A stretch of 64,000 nucleotides of DNA from contig JAJEKB010021158.1 in assembly GCA_022393335.1 (NCBI GenBank), positions 1,200,604-1,264,603 of the forward strand. The letters run 5' to 3'. A program made the translations under genes and the position numbers. Of the stretch, positions 1 to 13,027 are shown piece after piece. The notes beneath the pieces are model-generated. The model was not told the DNA's origin and ran no database searches. It worked only from the letters and a program-made list of their open reading frames with translations. Source of the DNA: Macrotrachela quadricornifera. Lineage: Eukaryota > Rotifera > Eurotatoria > Philodinida > Philodinidae. Every line of letters begins with the position of its first letter. Position 1 is the first letter of the stretch.

Positions 1-599
1 AGATTCACACTTTTGTAGAGCGAAAAATTCTCTATCAAATGAGTCTAATGCAAAGTCTCTAATGTCTTGGAAAGTGCGCTAAAAAGAAGAAAACAGTTTG
101 TCCCGTTTTTTATGACCCACCGGTTAGTTATTCAATATACATAGAAATAAATCAATGAATTGATGAGAATAAAAATAGAATGATTTATTTTAGAAAACAA
201 TGATTTTTTATAGGGTTAATATTAATTAATTTATTTTTAGTGACCATTATAGAATAATCTATTCATCATTGTATAAATGACGGCTAGTTTTAATAAAATA
301 ATTAGTTGGTCATGCTTTTTTTGCTTCTTTTCATGATTTTATTTTACTTGATCTTTTAATATAAAACATATGTCACAGTTGACATGAGAATTTAGTTGAG
401 ATTGGAATGCGCGAAATAAGTAAAAAAGAAAAAAATATATAAAACAAAACTTTTTTATAAATAAAATATCGTGACTGAAGACATACATGTAGTACATCAT
501 ACGTTTACTCTAAAAATCAACCATCTCGTCCTCTCACCTACTCGTGAAACCATCATTAAAAAATCCGCAAAAGTAAAATAGACAAAAAAAAATAATTTA
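1..599. other. Gene-free AT-rich stretch
   Basis: No reading frame of coding quality and no RNA gene was recognised. The sequence is AT-rich with short homopolymer runs. It may be the flank of a gene lying before the window. Confidence 0.6.
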
Positions 600-1065
600 C
601 TGTTGAAAAAAATTAACTAATAATTCAATGTCCCCATGTCCCCATCTCAGAAAAAAACAATAAAGTAGATGAAAGAAAATTTTTTAATTTTTTTAACCAA
701 TTATTCAATGTCCCCATGTCCCCATTTCAAAAAAACATAATTAAACAAATGATAGAAAAATTTAAAAATTTGTTTAACTAGTAATTCAATGTCCCCATAT
801 CCCCATCTCAGAAAAAAACAATAAAGTAGATAAAAGAAAATTTTTTAATTTTTTTAACCAATTATTCAATGTCTCCATGTCCCCATCTCAGAAAAAATAA
901 TAAAATAAATGATAGAAAAATTAAAAACTTTTTCTAACCAATAATTCAATGTCCCCATGTCCCCATTTCAAAAAAAACATAATTAAACAAATGATAGAAA
1001 AATTTTAAAATTTGTTTAACTAGTAATTCAATGTCCCGATGTCCCCATCTCAGAAAAAAAAGCTT
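600..1065. repeat. Tandem repeat, six copies of an ~80-bp unit
   Basis: The core CAATGTCCCCATGTCCCCAT recurs with its first base near 626, 706, 787, 867, 947 and 1029, so the spacing is 80-82 bp. Each core is followed by a CTCAG or TTCAA variant and then an A/T-rich spacer. Copies 2 and 5 share the TTTCAA variant with an AAACAAATGATAG spacer, and copies 3 and 6 share an AGTAATTCAATG lead-in. This suggests a three-unit (~240 bp) higher-order repeat. Within the core the 9-bp CCCCATGTC step is itself partly repeated. Confidence 0.9.
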
Positions 1066-4000
1066 TAAAATATATTTCTAACTATCCATATATCCAAAAT
1101 GTTATCATTATTATGTTTTCTACACCCAGCACTATTTTTTTCATGTTCTACTCCCTAGAGAACTTACGAAAATATAACAATTATTTTATATATCACCAAT
1201 TCTTTTTATAAAATATTTGTATACTATAAATTTCAAATACACTATTCCGAACTCAACTAGATTCTAAAATCAACTGCAACATATATAAATCATTATTCTT
1301 CTTAATTGACTTGTATTCATCATGAATATCTCTGAAAAAAAAGAAGTAACCACCATAACATATTGATTGTCAAGAGTGGTTCATTTTTTATTTCGTAATT
1401 AAAGAATAATGAATAGATGATATAATCAATGCTAGATGTCAATTTACAAGAACACTAGAAAAATAGAAATCAGAAATTTACTTTTTTTGTTAAATATGTA
1501 GGAATTTTCATGAGTCAATGCATCTCATGCTTACTTTCATCTATCACCTTTCGGAATTTTGTATAAATAAAAGTTTCTCATTTCTGCTATAGAGGAAAAA
1601 TTAATCGGTGAAGATGAATATGAAATGCACTGATTCTTAAATTTCTAGAAATTTTATAGTAAACGTCTAATTTTTGATTTCTCTGGAACTTTCAATAATA
1701 GAATCATAATAAATAATCATTAATAAAAACTACATGAATGAAAGTTTATATAGCCTATTGAATTCATTAAAATTTGAAAAATTTTGAATTGAAATTTTAA
1801 ATAATTTTGACGCATAAATTTTAAAATTTGTACCAATTTGATATTTGGTAATTTTAAAAAAATACATTACAAAAAGTGTGCTTTGTAACTGCGATATTCG
1901 AATATAATAAATGGTTATAAGTATTTATGAAATGCATATTTATAAAGCTTTGTTACTGTTATGCATAACCCTCTTTCTAGCAGACAAAACTAAACTAATA
2001 ATTAACAAAACCTCACCATAGATCCAGATTCCCATCCTTGGTTATCTTTGGCTAAACTTTATGAAAAACATCAATAATCATCTAGCGAGTGAACACACGA
2101 ACAAACATTTCGGTCGTTTTTGTTTTGGTAATAACTGTTCGATGCATAATCCTCCTTTCAGTAGAGAGAATTATTAATAGTTAATAATTAGTGCATGATA
2201 ATTAAAAGCCAACTACAGATTTGAATTTTCCATCCTCGATCATCCGTTGATCAAACTTTCTAGCTAATATGAATAATTAATAATTAGTTAATGATAGTCA
2301 AAAACTAACTACAGAGTCAGATCCTCCACCTTCGATTCTCCTTTGGTCAAGTTTTATCGAAAACCAGTATCAGTGCCTAACAACTGAGCAACTAACAAAT
2401 ATCTGCTCGTTTTTTTTTGTATCTGCTCGGCGTATAACCATGCTTTTAGTAGAGAGAACAAATAGATCTCGGATTCGGATTCTCTATCTTCAATTATGTT
2501 TGTACAAGTTTCATAGAAAATATTAATTACATATTCTTTCGTTCTGTGTAACAGACAAAAGAACGAACATTTGCTAGTTAATTATGACTTGTGGTAGTTA
2601 ATAAATCGATGCTTTAAGATAAGTGAAAGAATATCAATCAATCTTCAAATTTTTAGTATTTCTATTAAAACTCTTCAGTCTGACGTAAATTAATCAATTA
2701 GAATCAAAACAATCAAGTGCCACCAACCATATCAATATCTCCCCTGTCTTTCGATTACATAGAGTTTAAAAAAACTTATCTTTTTTTATTTTTCTGTTTA
2801 AGAACAACAAGGATGAGGAAGAAGTTGACAGAGTTAGTTAGAAAGTAATAAATATGGATTATATACAAAGAGCCTTTCGTGTGTTTTCAATCAACTTCGT
2901 TAGTTATATAGACATTAAGATTATACCATCCAAAATTAATTGTATTCAATCGACATCATCCATAAGAAAGTTCATTATTAAATAACGTCAGGTATGTGAA
3001 CAAATCATTAAATATATTTTTCTATCTTTTTTCGTTATATTTTCGTCGCTAAGTACGTACAAAAAAAATATTCCAAACACAGTTCACTATTAAATTTAAT
3101 AAAACACATCTGATAAAGCTATTTTAGATTGAATATATGATTCACATCAACTGGATCGAAATTTTTTATTTCGTAGTGATGGAATAAAAAATAGACTATT
3201 TGAAAGGAGCGCAAGAAACTGTGTCTAATGATGTATTTTTCAAGAAGAGGTACTCGCAAGTCTTCAGCAAAATTTTTTATAAAACATTTCTCAACAAGCT
3301 CTATTATAATGCTGCGTCCTCTCACCATTTGTTTTCCTTTCTGCATACACATGTTTATATATAGAACAATTCGCATATGACATATATATGTTATTGAAAG
3401 AAAAAAGCTTTAATCATTATATTTTTTTTTCAAAATTAATTTAATAAACAAAAAAAAATTTGAAGCGAATGTTTTTTAAATAAATAAATACTATAAAGAG
3501 AGAAACGAAAATTCCTTTTCGAATATCGGTTATTGTTAGTTTTATAAGCATGTAAAGAATTAATTTATTTTTAGTTAACACGCTTTTTATTTAATGATCT
3601 TGTTTTAAATCTATCTAATAGTTTATTTTAATTTTTTTAATTAATTTATTTCGATATCATACGAAAAAATCTAGCACAATTTATTAAAATAGTGCAGATA
3701 AATGATAAAAGTCTTAATGAGAAATATTCATCAAAAATATGTTGATGAAAAGTTATTAAATTAATAAATTTTAAGAAAATTATTTTATAAAATAGGTAAT
3801 AATGATATTAAACTAAAATAGTGATTAAGAAATTCCATCCTTTTAATAAAACCACTGAATAAAATTACATTCAAAACTAAAAAGACTTTCGAATTTTTGG
3901 CGACATTGAAAGTTTTCAATACATTTAAACTAAAATTCCCTAAATTTTATCAAAATGAAATATAATGTCGTTAGAATGAATTAATAAAATAATTCGTCAG

Positions 4001-6539
4001 TGCGTCATTGTCAAAGATAATGTTTTTACAAGGAAAATCGATTAATAAACACAAACAATAATTCAATAAATTTTAAATATTTTTACTGGTCTACATTCTA
4101 AGTTTCAGATACTCTTATTTTCTTTATAATGAAATTGCAGTTTCTGTATGTTACCAGATAGATTGCCATAAAACGATTAAGTTAACGCACATGTGCACTA
4201 ATCAACGATCTTGTCACCGATCTTTCCAAATTCTTGAAGTTCCTGATTGATTCTTGTTATACAAATAGAGGTGTCGAATTAATATTAACATCTCATTTAT
4301 TCAATGCTAACACCAATACTATTGTATAATGATCCTGAAGCAAAAGTATTGCAGTCTGTACTGATTAATATAATGTTAAAGCAACGCTTCCATCTCTGAG
4401 TGATATCAATAGTTCTGTATATAAAACTATTGATATCAGTCAGAGATGGAAGCTAGTGTACTGCATTGGGCTTCAAACTTAGATTCCAACTCCATCGGAG
4501 TTATAGTGATAAGGAGAAATTTTTTTGCAGTCAATGTTGGAGCTATATCAGTAATAAAGTCAAGTATACTTACTTCTACATAATACATTATTCCTGCAAT
4601 TATGTTATAGGTGTCTAACTCTAGATCGTCGGTTAAATGATAATGGAATATAAAAATTCCTCTCTTTATTCATGAAAAAATTATCAGCTGTATATAGGGC
4701 GAAACATCATCCATCTTTAGGGAAAATCCGATAGATGATCGAGGTAAAACAATCAGAAAAATCCCGCACATAAAAAGATATAATATATATAAAAGAGATA
4801 TAACTTGAAAAGGAAAAAGATGAAACATATTTTGTGTAAACGAAAAGGAAAAATCCAAGTACATATATGATTCACACAAAAGAAAAAAACAAACATATAT
4901 GGGCTGATAGGAGTACGAAAGAAAAGAAGGAGAATACCAGTTGATCAGAAATGTGAAACGATAGCGAACGAATATTGTATTTGTTCGCTTACAAATCATT
5001 AGAAGATCATCAGAAAAAACAATGAATTTTATAGTAATGAAAACCGTACAATATCCATTGTTTTACTGATTCGTCTCGTGATAATCTACTCTGAACATGA
5101 GAATGACCGCGGTGTCACCAAACTGCACAAAAAATTTCGGAGTTTAGAATTTTTTTTCACGAAGTTGAAGTTAGAGCTGAAGTAAAAAATCTTCGCAATG
5201 TAGTTCACTTCCAATATGTCTTCTCAAAATATTAAGTGTAATTATCAATATATTGAGAAGTCGAAAAACAGAAATATGTATACATTTTTTTGGGACATCC
5301 TGTATAATGAATCATTATGATTCGATTATGCATTTTGTGAGCGTGTCATCCAATCTCAAAATTAGATCGCTTTATGTAACTAACTCTGAAGCTGAATGAA
5401 GCTATACAAATAGTGGCAATTTATTGAAAAGAAATCAGCACTATATATACTGTTGTAAACAAAGACGAAACTGAATAATGAACATGCAGGATCACAATGG
5501 AAAGCTGATGCAACTATAGATGATGAAACAACATTCAGCTGACATATAACAGAACAAAGTAAAGGTGACGTAGGTGACATGAACGAATAAAAGAAAACGG
5601 AAGAAGAAAAAGATATGTATAGGAAGAACAGAAAGAGAATGACGAATATCGTCATCCTCTAACGTATTTATATCAATCCAAATATTTTTTTTTACATTAT
5701 TTTCAGAATAAAGATTCTCTTATACAAATCAAATATAGAGCTTCTATTGATTTAGATACATCAATTATCGGTTTTTATTTCGATGACTTATATTTAAATA
5801 GTCCTGGTAATAGTATTTTTTAGATGATAAAATATTTGCAATATTTTACCGCAGAGAATCAACAAAAATGTGACTAAAAATATTTTGCAAAGTAACATTA
5901 ACATTTTTATGTCTCTCTGTTCTTTCACAACTGCGAGTTTATTTTACTCTATTTCTTATGCATGGAATTGTTGACAATGACATCATTATTTTTTACGTCG
6001 TTACTCTCATTTCATATGGTAAGAAAGAACATTAATATTTTCCTTCAAATTGAGTTTATACTGGAAAAACACACGAAACACAATTTGATGTTGTTTCTTT
6101 TGTATTTGTTTTCTGGTTACAAGTTGATTGATTCACTGTTTCTCCACTTGTTTATAGTCAATTTTTTTTCTAAATGTCACAGACATAGTTCGATTTATTT
6201 CTGTTAGAAATCGTGTAGAGAAGAATCAAATAAAGAATCCTCTAGTAGTGATTATAATCATATAGATTTCATGTTTATTTAAAATAGCTGTTTATATTTT
6301 AGTATATGACTGGAATTTTCTTAGACAGAAGTTCAGTAACAATCTGGTTCTGATACTGTGCAGATAGGTTTCAATTTATTTGTAGAATATTGTGTTTCAC
6401 ATGACTTGAAATCAATATTGATAATTTTTAATTCTTATTTTAGTTACTTTAGATTTTATTAGTGAAAGTGTTCGAGTTCTGCATCGAAGCCTTCTTTAAA
6501 ACATCATACAAATCTTTTCACCTTTAATATTAACAGAAG
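1066..6539. other. Long intergenic region without a recognisable gene
   Basis: The few open frames here (up to about 110 codons) are dominated by Phe/Ile/Leu/Ser from AT-rich sequence and match no family I know. Between 1955 and 2530 a diverged repeat of roughly 100-190 bp recurs: a GCATAAYCCTC-like motif with a CAGTAGAGAG-like tail near 1960, 2144 and 2432, and a TTCRATYMTCCKTTGGTCAA-like motif near 2022, 2220, 2318 and 2468. A solitary transposon-like end (GGGACATCCTGTATA) lies near 5291-5305. Confidence 0.55.
4387..4452. repeat. 28-bp inverted repeat (hairpin), 10-nt loop
   Basis: The left arm 4387-4414 begins CTTCCATCTCTGA. The right arm 4425-4452 is its reverse complement apart from one G/C difference. 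The loop is 10 nt (CTGTATATAA). The size and shape fit a microRNA precursor or the core of a tiny fold-back transposon; nothing in the flanks decides between them. Confidence 0.85.
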
Positions 6540-7520
6540 ATGGGCAATTCATCAAGTTCTATACCAAGTTTGATAACGCATATTCATACAAGTAGTGGTG
6601 CAATTTTTCGTCTATCTCATCTAACTCTGGTTGATCATATATTGTTACTTCGTCAAGTTATTTCTCATCCAGAAATGATAGAGAAGGGCGACAAGCTAGA
6701 TTATGCCATTCGAGACTATTGTCATCGAATGTCTAACAATCAACTGATGAATAAAAGACAACAATCAAAACTTCCATGGCAGATTGATTGGATTTGGCAC
6801 GTACATCGTCTACATCCTATTGCATATCTTAACGATTGTATAAAACAAGTTTCAGGTGGTTATGTTATTGACAAAAAGATTCGAAAGGTAACTATGGATG
6901 AATATCATACACAAAATTATGATATGTCAAAAGAATTAGTCCATAATCAGACAACATTCATTCCTTCATTTGATCTAGTAAAAGCTGTACTACGTCAACG
7001 TGATTTTCTTGAAAAATTTCAAAAACATCAATTCTACTCAATGGATATAAGACATATGGATATTGTATCATTTGAGCAAATTGTACAAAACTATATATCA
7101 TTTATGAAATTGGCACAAAAAAACACAATGATCGTTCCAACATTTGACATTGACTTTATGTGGCATACACATATGCGATATCCGTGTAGTTATATAGATT
7201 TTTCAACAGCTTTATGTGGTTTCATACTTAATCATGATGATTCAATTGATCCAAAATTATTAAGCGATTCTTATCAAAAAACTGCTGTTCGTTGGAAAAT
7301 GACTTATCAATCAGACTATGGTCAGAACATCGATCGAAATCATCTAAAAAGTTCTCATTATTTGAGTTCTTGTGCCATAATTCACAAGACTGACGAAAAA
7401 CGATCAAATGCTGGAAACTCCGGTGGATGTAGTGGTTACTGGACGTACGGAGGTGGAGATGCAAGTAACTGTGGAAGTTCCTGTGGAGGTGGTTGTGGAG
7501 GTGGTTGTGGAGGTGAATAA
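6540..7520 (+). CDS. Glycine-rich-domain (DUF1399/GRDP-like) protein, probably N-myristoylated
   Basis: This is an intact 326-codon single-exon frame. Two copies of the histidine-bearing motif typical of the glycine-rich-domain-protein (DUF1399) family are visible: DWIWHVHRLHP at about residues 83-93 and DIDFMWHTHMRYP at about 203-215. The C-terminus (295-326) is Gly/Cys-rich with repeated CGGG, also typical of these proteins. The N-terminus MGNSSSS fits an N-myristoylation signal (Gly2, Ser6), so membrane association is plausible. The start is the first ATG of the frame, and no upstream exon was needed. The family occurs in plants, fungi and some animals, with proposed roles in stress and signalling; the molecular activity is not established. 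No close neighbours suggest a pathway. Confidence 0.8.
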   Translation: MGNSSSSIPSLITHIHTSSGAIFRLSHLTLVDHILLLRQVISHPEMIEKGDKLDYAIRDYCHRMSNNQLMNKRQQSKLPWQIDWIWHVHRLHPIAYLNDCIKQVSGGYVIDKKIRKVTMDEYHTQNYDMSKELVHNQTTFIPSFDLVKAVLRQRDFLEKFQKHQFYSMDIRHMDIVSFEQIVQNYISFMKLAQKNTMIVPTFDIDFMWHTHMRYPCSYIDFSTALCGFILNHDDSIDPKLLSDSYQKTAVRWKMTYQSDYGQNIDRNHLKSSHYLSSCAIIHKTDEKRSNAGNSGGCSGYWTYGGGDASNCGSSCGGGCGGGCGGE

Positions 7521-9084
7521 CAATAAATTTTCTTGGATTTTGTAGTATTATTACTGTATAATTTAACTAAAGTCAAACGTTCATTAAATCAAATATATAC
7601 ATATATAAACTTGAAAGTCTCAATTTGTATTTAATTGATTATCTAGGACTACGAGTAATTTCGTTCAAAGCAAAGACATAGAATGTGTTCACCATTAATC
7701 TAAAGCTAAACATGTTTCTGCAATATAAGTATCAACATTAGATATGAATAAATCTATTCAAGATTGAAGATATTCAATAGATAGAATTAACTTTGTAAAA
7801 AAATTATTCAAGTTTTTGCATAGCAGATCCTAGTTAAACATCTTGTACGCAAGATCTTGATCAAGATCTGTGATTTAATATTTTGCATTTTGTAGTTAGT
7901 TTTACTAATATTAAATGCAGATAACTATATAATGAACAGTAGTAGTCAGGATTTCAAAGTCTTTGGCATAATATTTTTTTCGATTGAAAGACATGGTAAC
8001 AACAAAAATACATTACTAAAAAAGATTTCGTTTTCCATAATTGATCGTACAAATATAAAAAGCAGAACTAATTTACATGAGACTACGTAGTTGGAAAAAT
8101 GACAACTTTTAGTTATAAAAAAAATAAAACGTTAAAAAGAAGTAATCAATTAAGTCTTAGTCTACTTTAATTTGATTATAATCTAAATCTAACAGATTGA
8201 AATAGTTCGCATAATGTAATTTTAACTATTAATTATTTAGAAAACATCTAAAATTATGAAAAATTTATTTTAAACAAAAAAACAAAAATCTGAATACACA
8301 ACAATCATAGTAGCTGTGAAACAATAATGCTGTAAATAGTATTAAAAATATCTATGTATATTCTTTTTCTTCATATTCATTTGAAATGAATTATTTTAAC
8401 AAGTTGATGATGATTTTCGATGATCGATTAAATAACAAACAAAATCATTGTTTCATTATCAATAACATATCTTAAATATGCAAAAAATGTTTATTTGTTT
8501 CTTGTTGATTGTATATTAGATGATAATACTCTTTTCTTATAATATAATATATTTGTTTATCATTAATATTTTAATCATTCTACGATTATATATCGCATAA
8601 ACATGTGACTATCGATGTGTTCTTTTTATCTTCGACACAGAATAGAAAAAAAGCTCGATTATGCACAAAAAAAAAATACAAAAGAAATATAGAATAAATT
8701 CAATTAGCATCGCTTTTGATATAAAACGTATTATGTTTGTATTTGTGAAAGTGTATAGCTGTTGTAATGATAATATATTAAATGAGATTCAACGATATTT
8801 TAGTCAGAATTATCGATTGAAAATAATTCTTTTTTGGATATAAATTACTTTCAGTTAAAACTATTTCTTGAAATAATAATTTTACATTCAGAATAATTTT
8901 TCAAATAGTATAAAATTGATTCCCTTGATTAAAGATTTTACTACTTGATCAAATATGTTTCAATAGAAAAAAATATTATTGTTTATTCATTAATCGTTAA
9001 ACTGAAAACTACATCAATTCGATCTGATCAATATTTTCTCGTATAGTTAGTTATATTCGTATAATACTGTGTCTTTTCTATTAC
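7521..9084. other. Intergenic, no gene seen
   Basis: AT-rich sequence between the glycine-rich-domain gene and the EF-hand cluster. A 60-codon frame near 8661 is low-complexity and not credible as a gene. No RNA gene or repeat stood out. Confidence 0.5.
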
Positions 9085-9435
9085 TTTGACTAAAACCTAA
9101 AAACCTATTATACATTGTCCTTCATTTCTATACATTTTTTATTACTCTTTCTTCATTGGTCTGTTTGACGAAGCATGTCGTTTAATATCTATTTTTCGGT
9201 TTTATTTTATCTAGCCCTTTTTTTATATACATCGCGTATTGTATTCATTTACATTTTTACTGTGATTAATCATCATAAAATGATCAGATACTATCAGAGC
9301 AGTATAATAACATGTGAAAAAAGGTCGAAAGGCATTTGAAAATAGTATATATAAAAAAAATATATAATAACTTTATATTTTAGATTTAATACTAATCCTT
9401 ATTTTTCCTTTACGATATAGCTTGTTAATTAAAAA
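9085..9435 (+). promoter_or_regulatory. Upstream block of EF-hand gene A (shared by paralogs)
   Basis: This block contains ATTGGTCTGTTTGACGAAGC near 9156, an AT-rich middle and a CTTGTTAA...AAAAAATGG start context. The same blocks, in the same order and spacing, precede copies B, C and D, so the segment was duplicated with the gene and probably holds the promoter and 5' UTR. A TTTTAG near 9380 could be the 3' end of a 5'-UTR intron. Confidence 0.45.
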
Positions 9436-10432
9436 ATGGCTACATCAAAAGTTCCAAAGGGACGAAAACCTACAGATTTAACACCGAAAGGTTTGTTTCT
9501 ATGAGAATATGTTTTATAATATTTTTTTTTTCGAATATATTGAAGAATTGGCTTTGCTTCGAAAAACTTCAAAATTGACTGATAAAGGTAATATTATATT
9601 TTTGAAATAATATTTACTTTTTTTTATTGTCATCGATTTCATTTCTATGATGAACAGAAATCAAATTATGGCATGAAGTATGTTCAATTAATATAACCTC
9701 GAAGTTTTACAATATTTGATTTTGTAATATAGGAATTTATTAAAGAACATCCAACTGGTAAACTTGATAAAAAAGCATTTAGTAAGCTCTTAAAAGAACT
9801 TAATCCAGACAATAAATCGGCTGCTTCACCCGAGTATAATCTTTATAGTCATTTGTTATAATATTATTTATCTTTTTCTATTTTGATTTAGAGTACTATT
9901 TGATTTGGTAGATACAAATAGAGATGGTACAATTGATTTCAGTGAATTTCTTTTTCTTGCTGCCGTTACTGAGCATCAAGTTGATATAGATGAACGACTT
10001 GATCTTATGTTCAGTTTGTATGTTGTTAATCTTTTATTAATATTTCTTTTTAATAATATTAATTATTTTATTTAGATGGGACGTTTCAAATGATGGACAC
10101 CTTGATCAAAGTGAATTAGCTCATTTAATTTCAGCAATAGTATAGTTCTTTATTTATAAATTCTTAATTATTTCATGATTTTATTTAATTTTTAGTATGA
10201 TCGTGCTGGAGTGAAAGATCGTCACGGTGAGAATAATCCTCAAAGTCGTGCAAAAGCAATTATCAAAAAACTCGATATTAACGATGATAAAAAATTAAAC
10301 AAGGAGGAGTTTATTAGTGGGTATGTTATTAAAACAAATATGTAGAAATATTTCATATACATATATTTAATTTTATTTATTAGATGTAAAAAAGACGAAA
10401 TTATTGGAAAATTTCTTGCTTCTGGTGAATAA
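9436..10432 (+). CDS. NCS/recoverin-type EF-hand calcium sensor, copy A
   Basis: Eight exons: 9436-9490, 9546-9587, 9658-9677, 9733-9833, 9892-10017, 10076-10139, 10196-10320, 10384-10432 (193 aa). All introns are gt-ag and 55-70 bp. The protein has the neuronal-calcium-sensor layout: an LWHEEF helix, a degenerate first EF-hand with HPTGKLDKKAF, then three canonical loops DTNRDGTIDFSE, DVSNDGHLDQSE and DINDDKKLNKEE. Such proteins bind Ca2+ and regulate membrane targets. Unlike classic family members it starts MATSK, with no Gly2, so the usual myristoyl switch should be absent. Exon 5 and intron 5 resemble copy C more than B. It is the first of five tandem paralogs and the most diverged of A-D in exons 1 and 4. 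Confidence 0.9.
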
Positions 10433-12689
10433 ATATCTCATGGCATAAATAAACTATTAAAATATTTATTTATTCTATTTTATCATTATTCTAAATAAAA
10501 ATCATATATAAGAATTTGAATTGTTAAGAATATTTTACGAGTGATATAATTTCTTTTAGAATTGATTCTGTCAATAGAAGATATAAATATTAAATATATG
10601 TATGATTAACTCTTGATCGATAGAATATCATTAACTTTGATATACAGTTTAAAGTTAATGTTATTTGTTTTTCTATGATACCTATTTCATACCAAAAGGA
10701 CGATGAAAAAGGAATAGAAAATAGACACAGAACATAGAATAAAAGTAAAAACAATAGATGAGAAAAGGAATGAAAGACATATTGTATTGATATATTGTCA
10801 CATGAATAATCAGTTGTTTATATTAGATACTAACATGATACTGTATGCAACATCGATGTAACAATATATTTGCTTTTATATTGAATATATATCAAATAAC
10901 CAAATATTTTACATGTATAGAGACAAAGCTACGGGATTATTTGTAGGTATATATATTATTTTGATAAATATGACTTCTCAATTTTGACTAAATCACAATT
11001 CTTTTGCTATCGCTTTGATTTTGTGTCGTAATTTTCTGATGATCAGAATCAGATAGAATCTTTCATTGATTAATCATTGTCTTATTAAAAAAGTTTTCTT
11101 TTTTTAATGTAGTGATAGGAAAAATGATAAAAAGATGGGTATGATCTGTTTTGTTATGAAATGGCGCGACAGCATTAATGATCACGTTGAAGAAATAGAT
11201 GAAAATGCGTGCAATCTAGTCTGATTTCTTGAAGAATTTTCAATTAGCAGCTGTGTATTAAAACTACCAAATGCAGACCTACAAACTATCTTGAGGGTGA
11301 AATTCTCATCTCGATTATGCGTAGTATAGGATCATTGAAAAATCTAGAAAATTTCAGTAAGCGCTAGATGATTATAAGAAGCTTCAGGATATTGTAGATG
11401 CCTGTAAAACATACCAGCAAAGTGTACAGATTTTTAGGTCTTTAAATGAACATAGCAGCGTATGATATGATCTTTGATCCAGCACAGACAGATACTGAAC
11501 ATTACATATATAGAAGAATATTAACAAGTTGACTGTCCGGTGCATCATATGATGTTGTAAGTCAGATTTTGTTAGACGTAACTAACTGACTGCATATGAA
11601 CTATTAGAACGTTATTTAGTGCTTTGCTTTTATTTGAGAAAAAAGTGAATGTTTCGTTTCCGATGTTTTCATTACAAAAAAAGTGTTTCAATGTAAAACC
11701 AAACTTTTCTTCTTTACCAATTTAAATGAAAATAAAAGATTAGAAAAATCAGATTATAATGGTGTCATTAGAATAGATTAAAAATCTGATTTTTCCCATC
11801 GTTTTTTTTTACATGGTCAGTTCCACTAATGATGTTTAGTGACACTCATGAAAGCAAGTTCGGCAGATTGGTTTCTTGTATTGTCTACATTCTGTTGAGA
11901 CTTATTTGCATTTTTCTCTTACATAACAAGCATTGTACGATTTCTTTATCTTATGATAACATTCATAACATCTTTTCCTACTTAAAATCTCATCCTCTTG
12001 TCTTGAAATTTCTTTTAATTGATGAGCTTTATTAGTATTTTCATCAGTAGAAGTTTCTTTCATTCATTCACAGTCAGTCACCCTCATCCCCAAGATAGAC
12101 AGACATTATTTGTCTATTTCTTATGGTTAGCCTGATTATGTTGATACTCAACTTATCTGATTTTCCAAACAAAAAAGAAATATGAAAATAGTTATATTAT
12201 TTACTTGATACTTATAATTTCGATAAATTATTTCTATGAACTTTGTACAAGAAACATTATGAAGGTCGAAAAGACTCAATTCATTCTTTAAAATATCATT
12301 GTTCTATTCATTGAAAACAACAATTTTTGGTTTTTCTCTGTTACATGAATAATACTATTTAATTATTAAATTCATTCTTATAGTTTGTATTTAAAGTGAA
12401 TATAAGAACGAAGGATTTTGCCTCATGGTAAATAAGAAAAAATGAATTCGTAGTGTGGAAATTTCTTCGCACAAAATTTTGTTAATTTTAAGAACAAAGC
12501 GGACATATATAGAATAAGATTTTTAATTTAACTTGTAGAGCTATTCACGGTGCATCTTATGCTATAATTTACTATATAACTATGTTTGATTATGCTTTTG
12601 TAGAGCAACTTTTAGTAAAAGAAGCAGCTCTAAAAATCAAAAAGAAGAAAAGTTATAGTCAAATTACAAAGACCCTCATTCTTTATAAT
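10433..12689. other. Intergenic A-B, no gene
   Basis: The first ~240 bp after copy A (to about 10670) match the 3' flanks of copies B and C, including AATAGAAGATATAAATAT. The remainder (about 10680-12680) is unique to this spacer. Around 11150-11620 the composition is more balanced and reads like a decayed coding sequence on the plus strand, but stops interrupt every frame and I could not assign it. A frame of 104 codons at 12582 overlaps the shared upstream block and is not a gene. Confidence 0.5.
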
Positions 12690-13027
12690 GCATCCGTTAT
12701 TGCTTTGTCTAAAATGCTTTATTTTATCTCTCTCCATTTGTTTCTTTCTTTTTCTTTATTGGTCTGTTTGACGAACCATATCGTTTACTATCGTTTTTTC
12801 GGTTTGACACAATTTATACCTTTTCTATACACATCACATATTTTAATTGTTAGTTTATATAATGTGATTATTCATCATAAAGTACTCAGTGTTTAACTAC
12901 CATAATAATATACGAAAATGATTGAAGGACGTTTAAGATGTGAAACACTATATGAGAAAATATGTGATCTATTTCTATTTTAGATATTTTTAGTTTTTCT
13001 GTTAACGATAAATCTTGTTAACAAAAA
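12690..13027 (+). promoter_or_regulatory. Upstream block of EF-hand gene B
   Basis: Contains ATTGGTCTGTTTGACGAACC near 12758, TTGAAGGACGTTTAAGATG near 12923 and CTTGTTAACAAAAAATGG at the start. It aligns end to end with the blocks before copies C and D and more loosely with A. Confidence 0.5.

Noticed and set aside
4670..4999. A 109-codon minus-strand frame rich in Phe/Tyr/Leu
   Set aside because: The composition follows the local T-rich strand; no motif, no splice context and no conserved neighbour support it.
11150..11620. Retroelement gag-like coding sequence in the A-B spacer
   Set aside because: Composition is more balanced than its flanks, but stops interrupt all frames and no zinc-knuckle or protease motif is visible.
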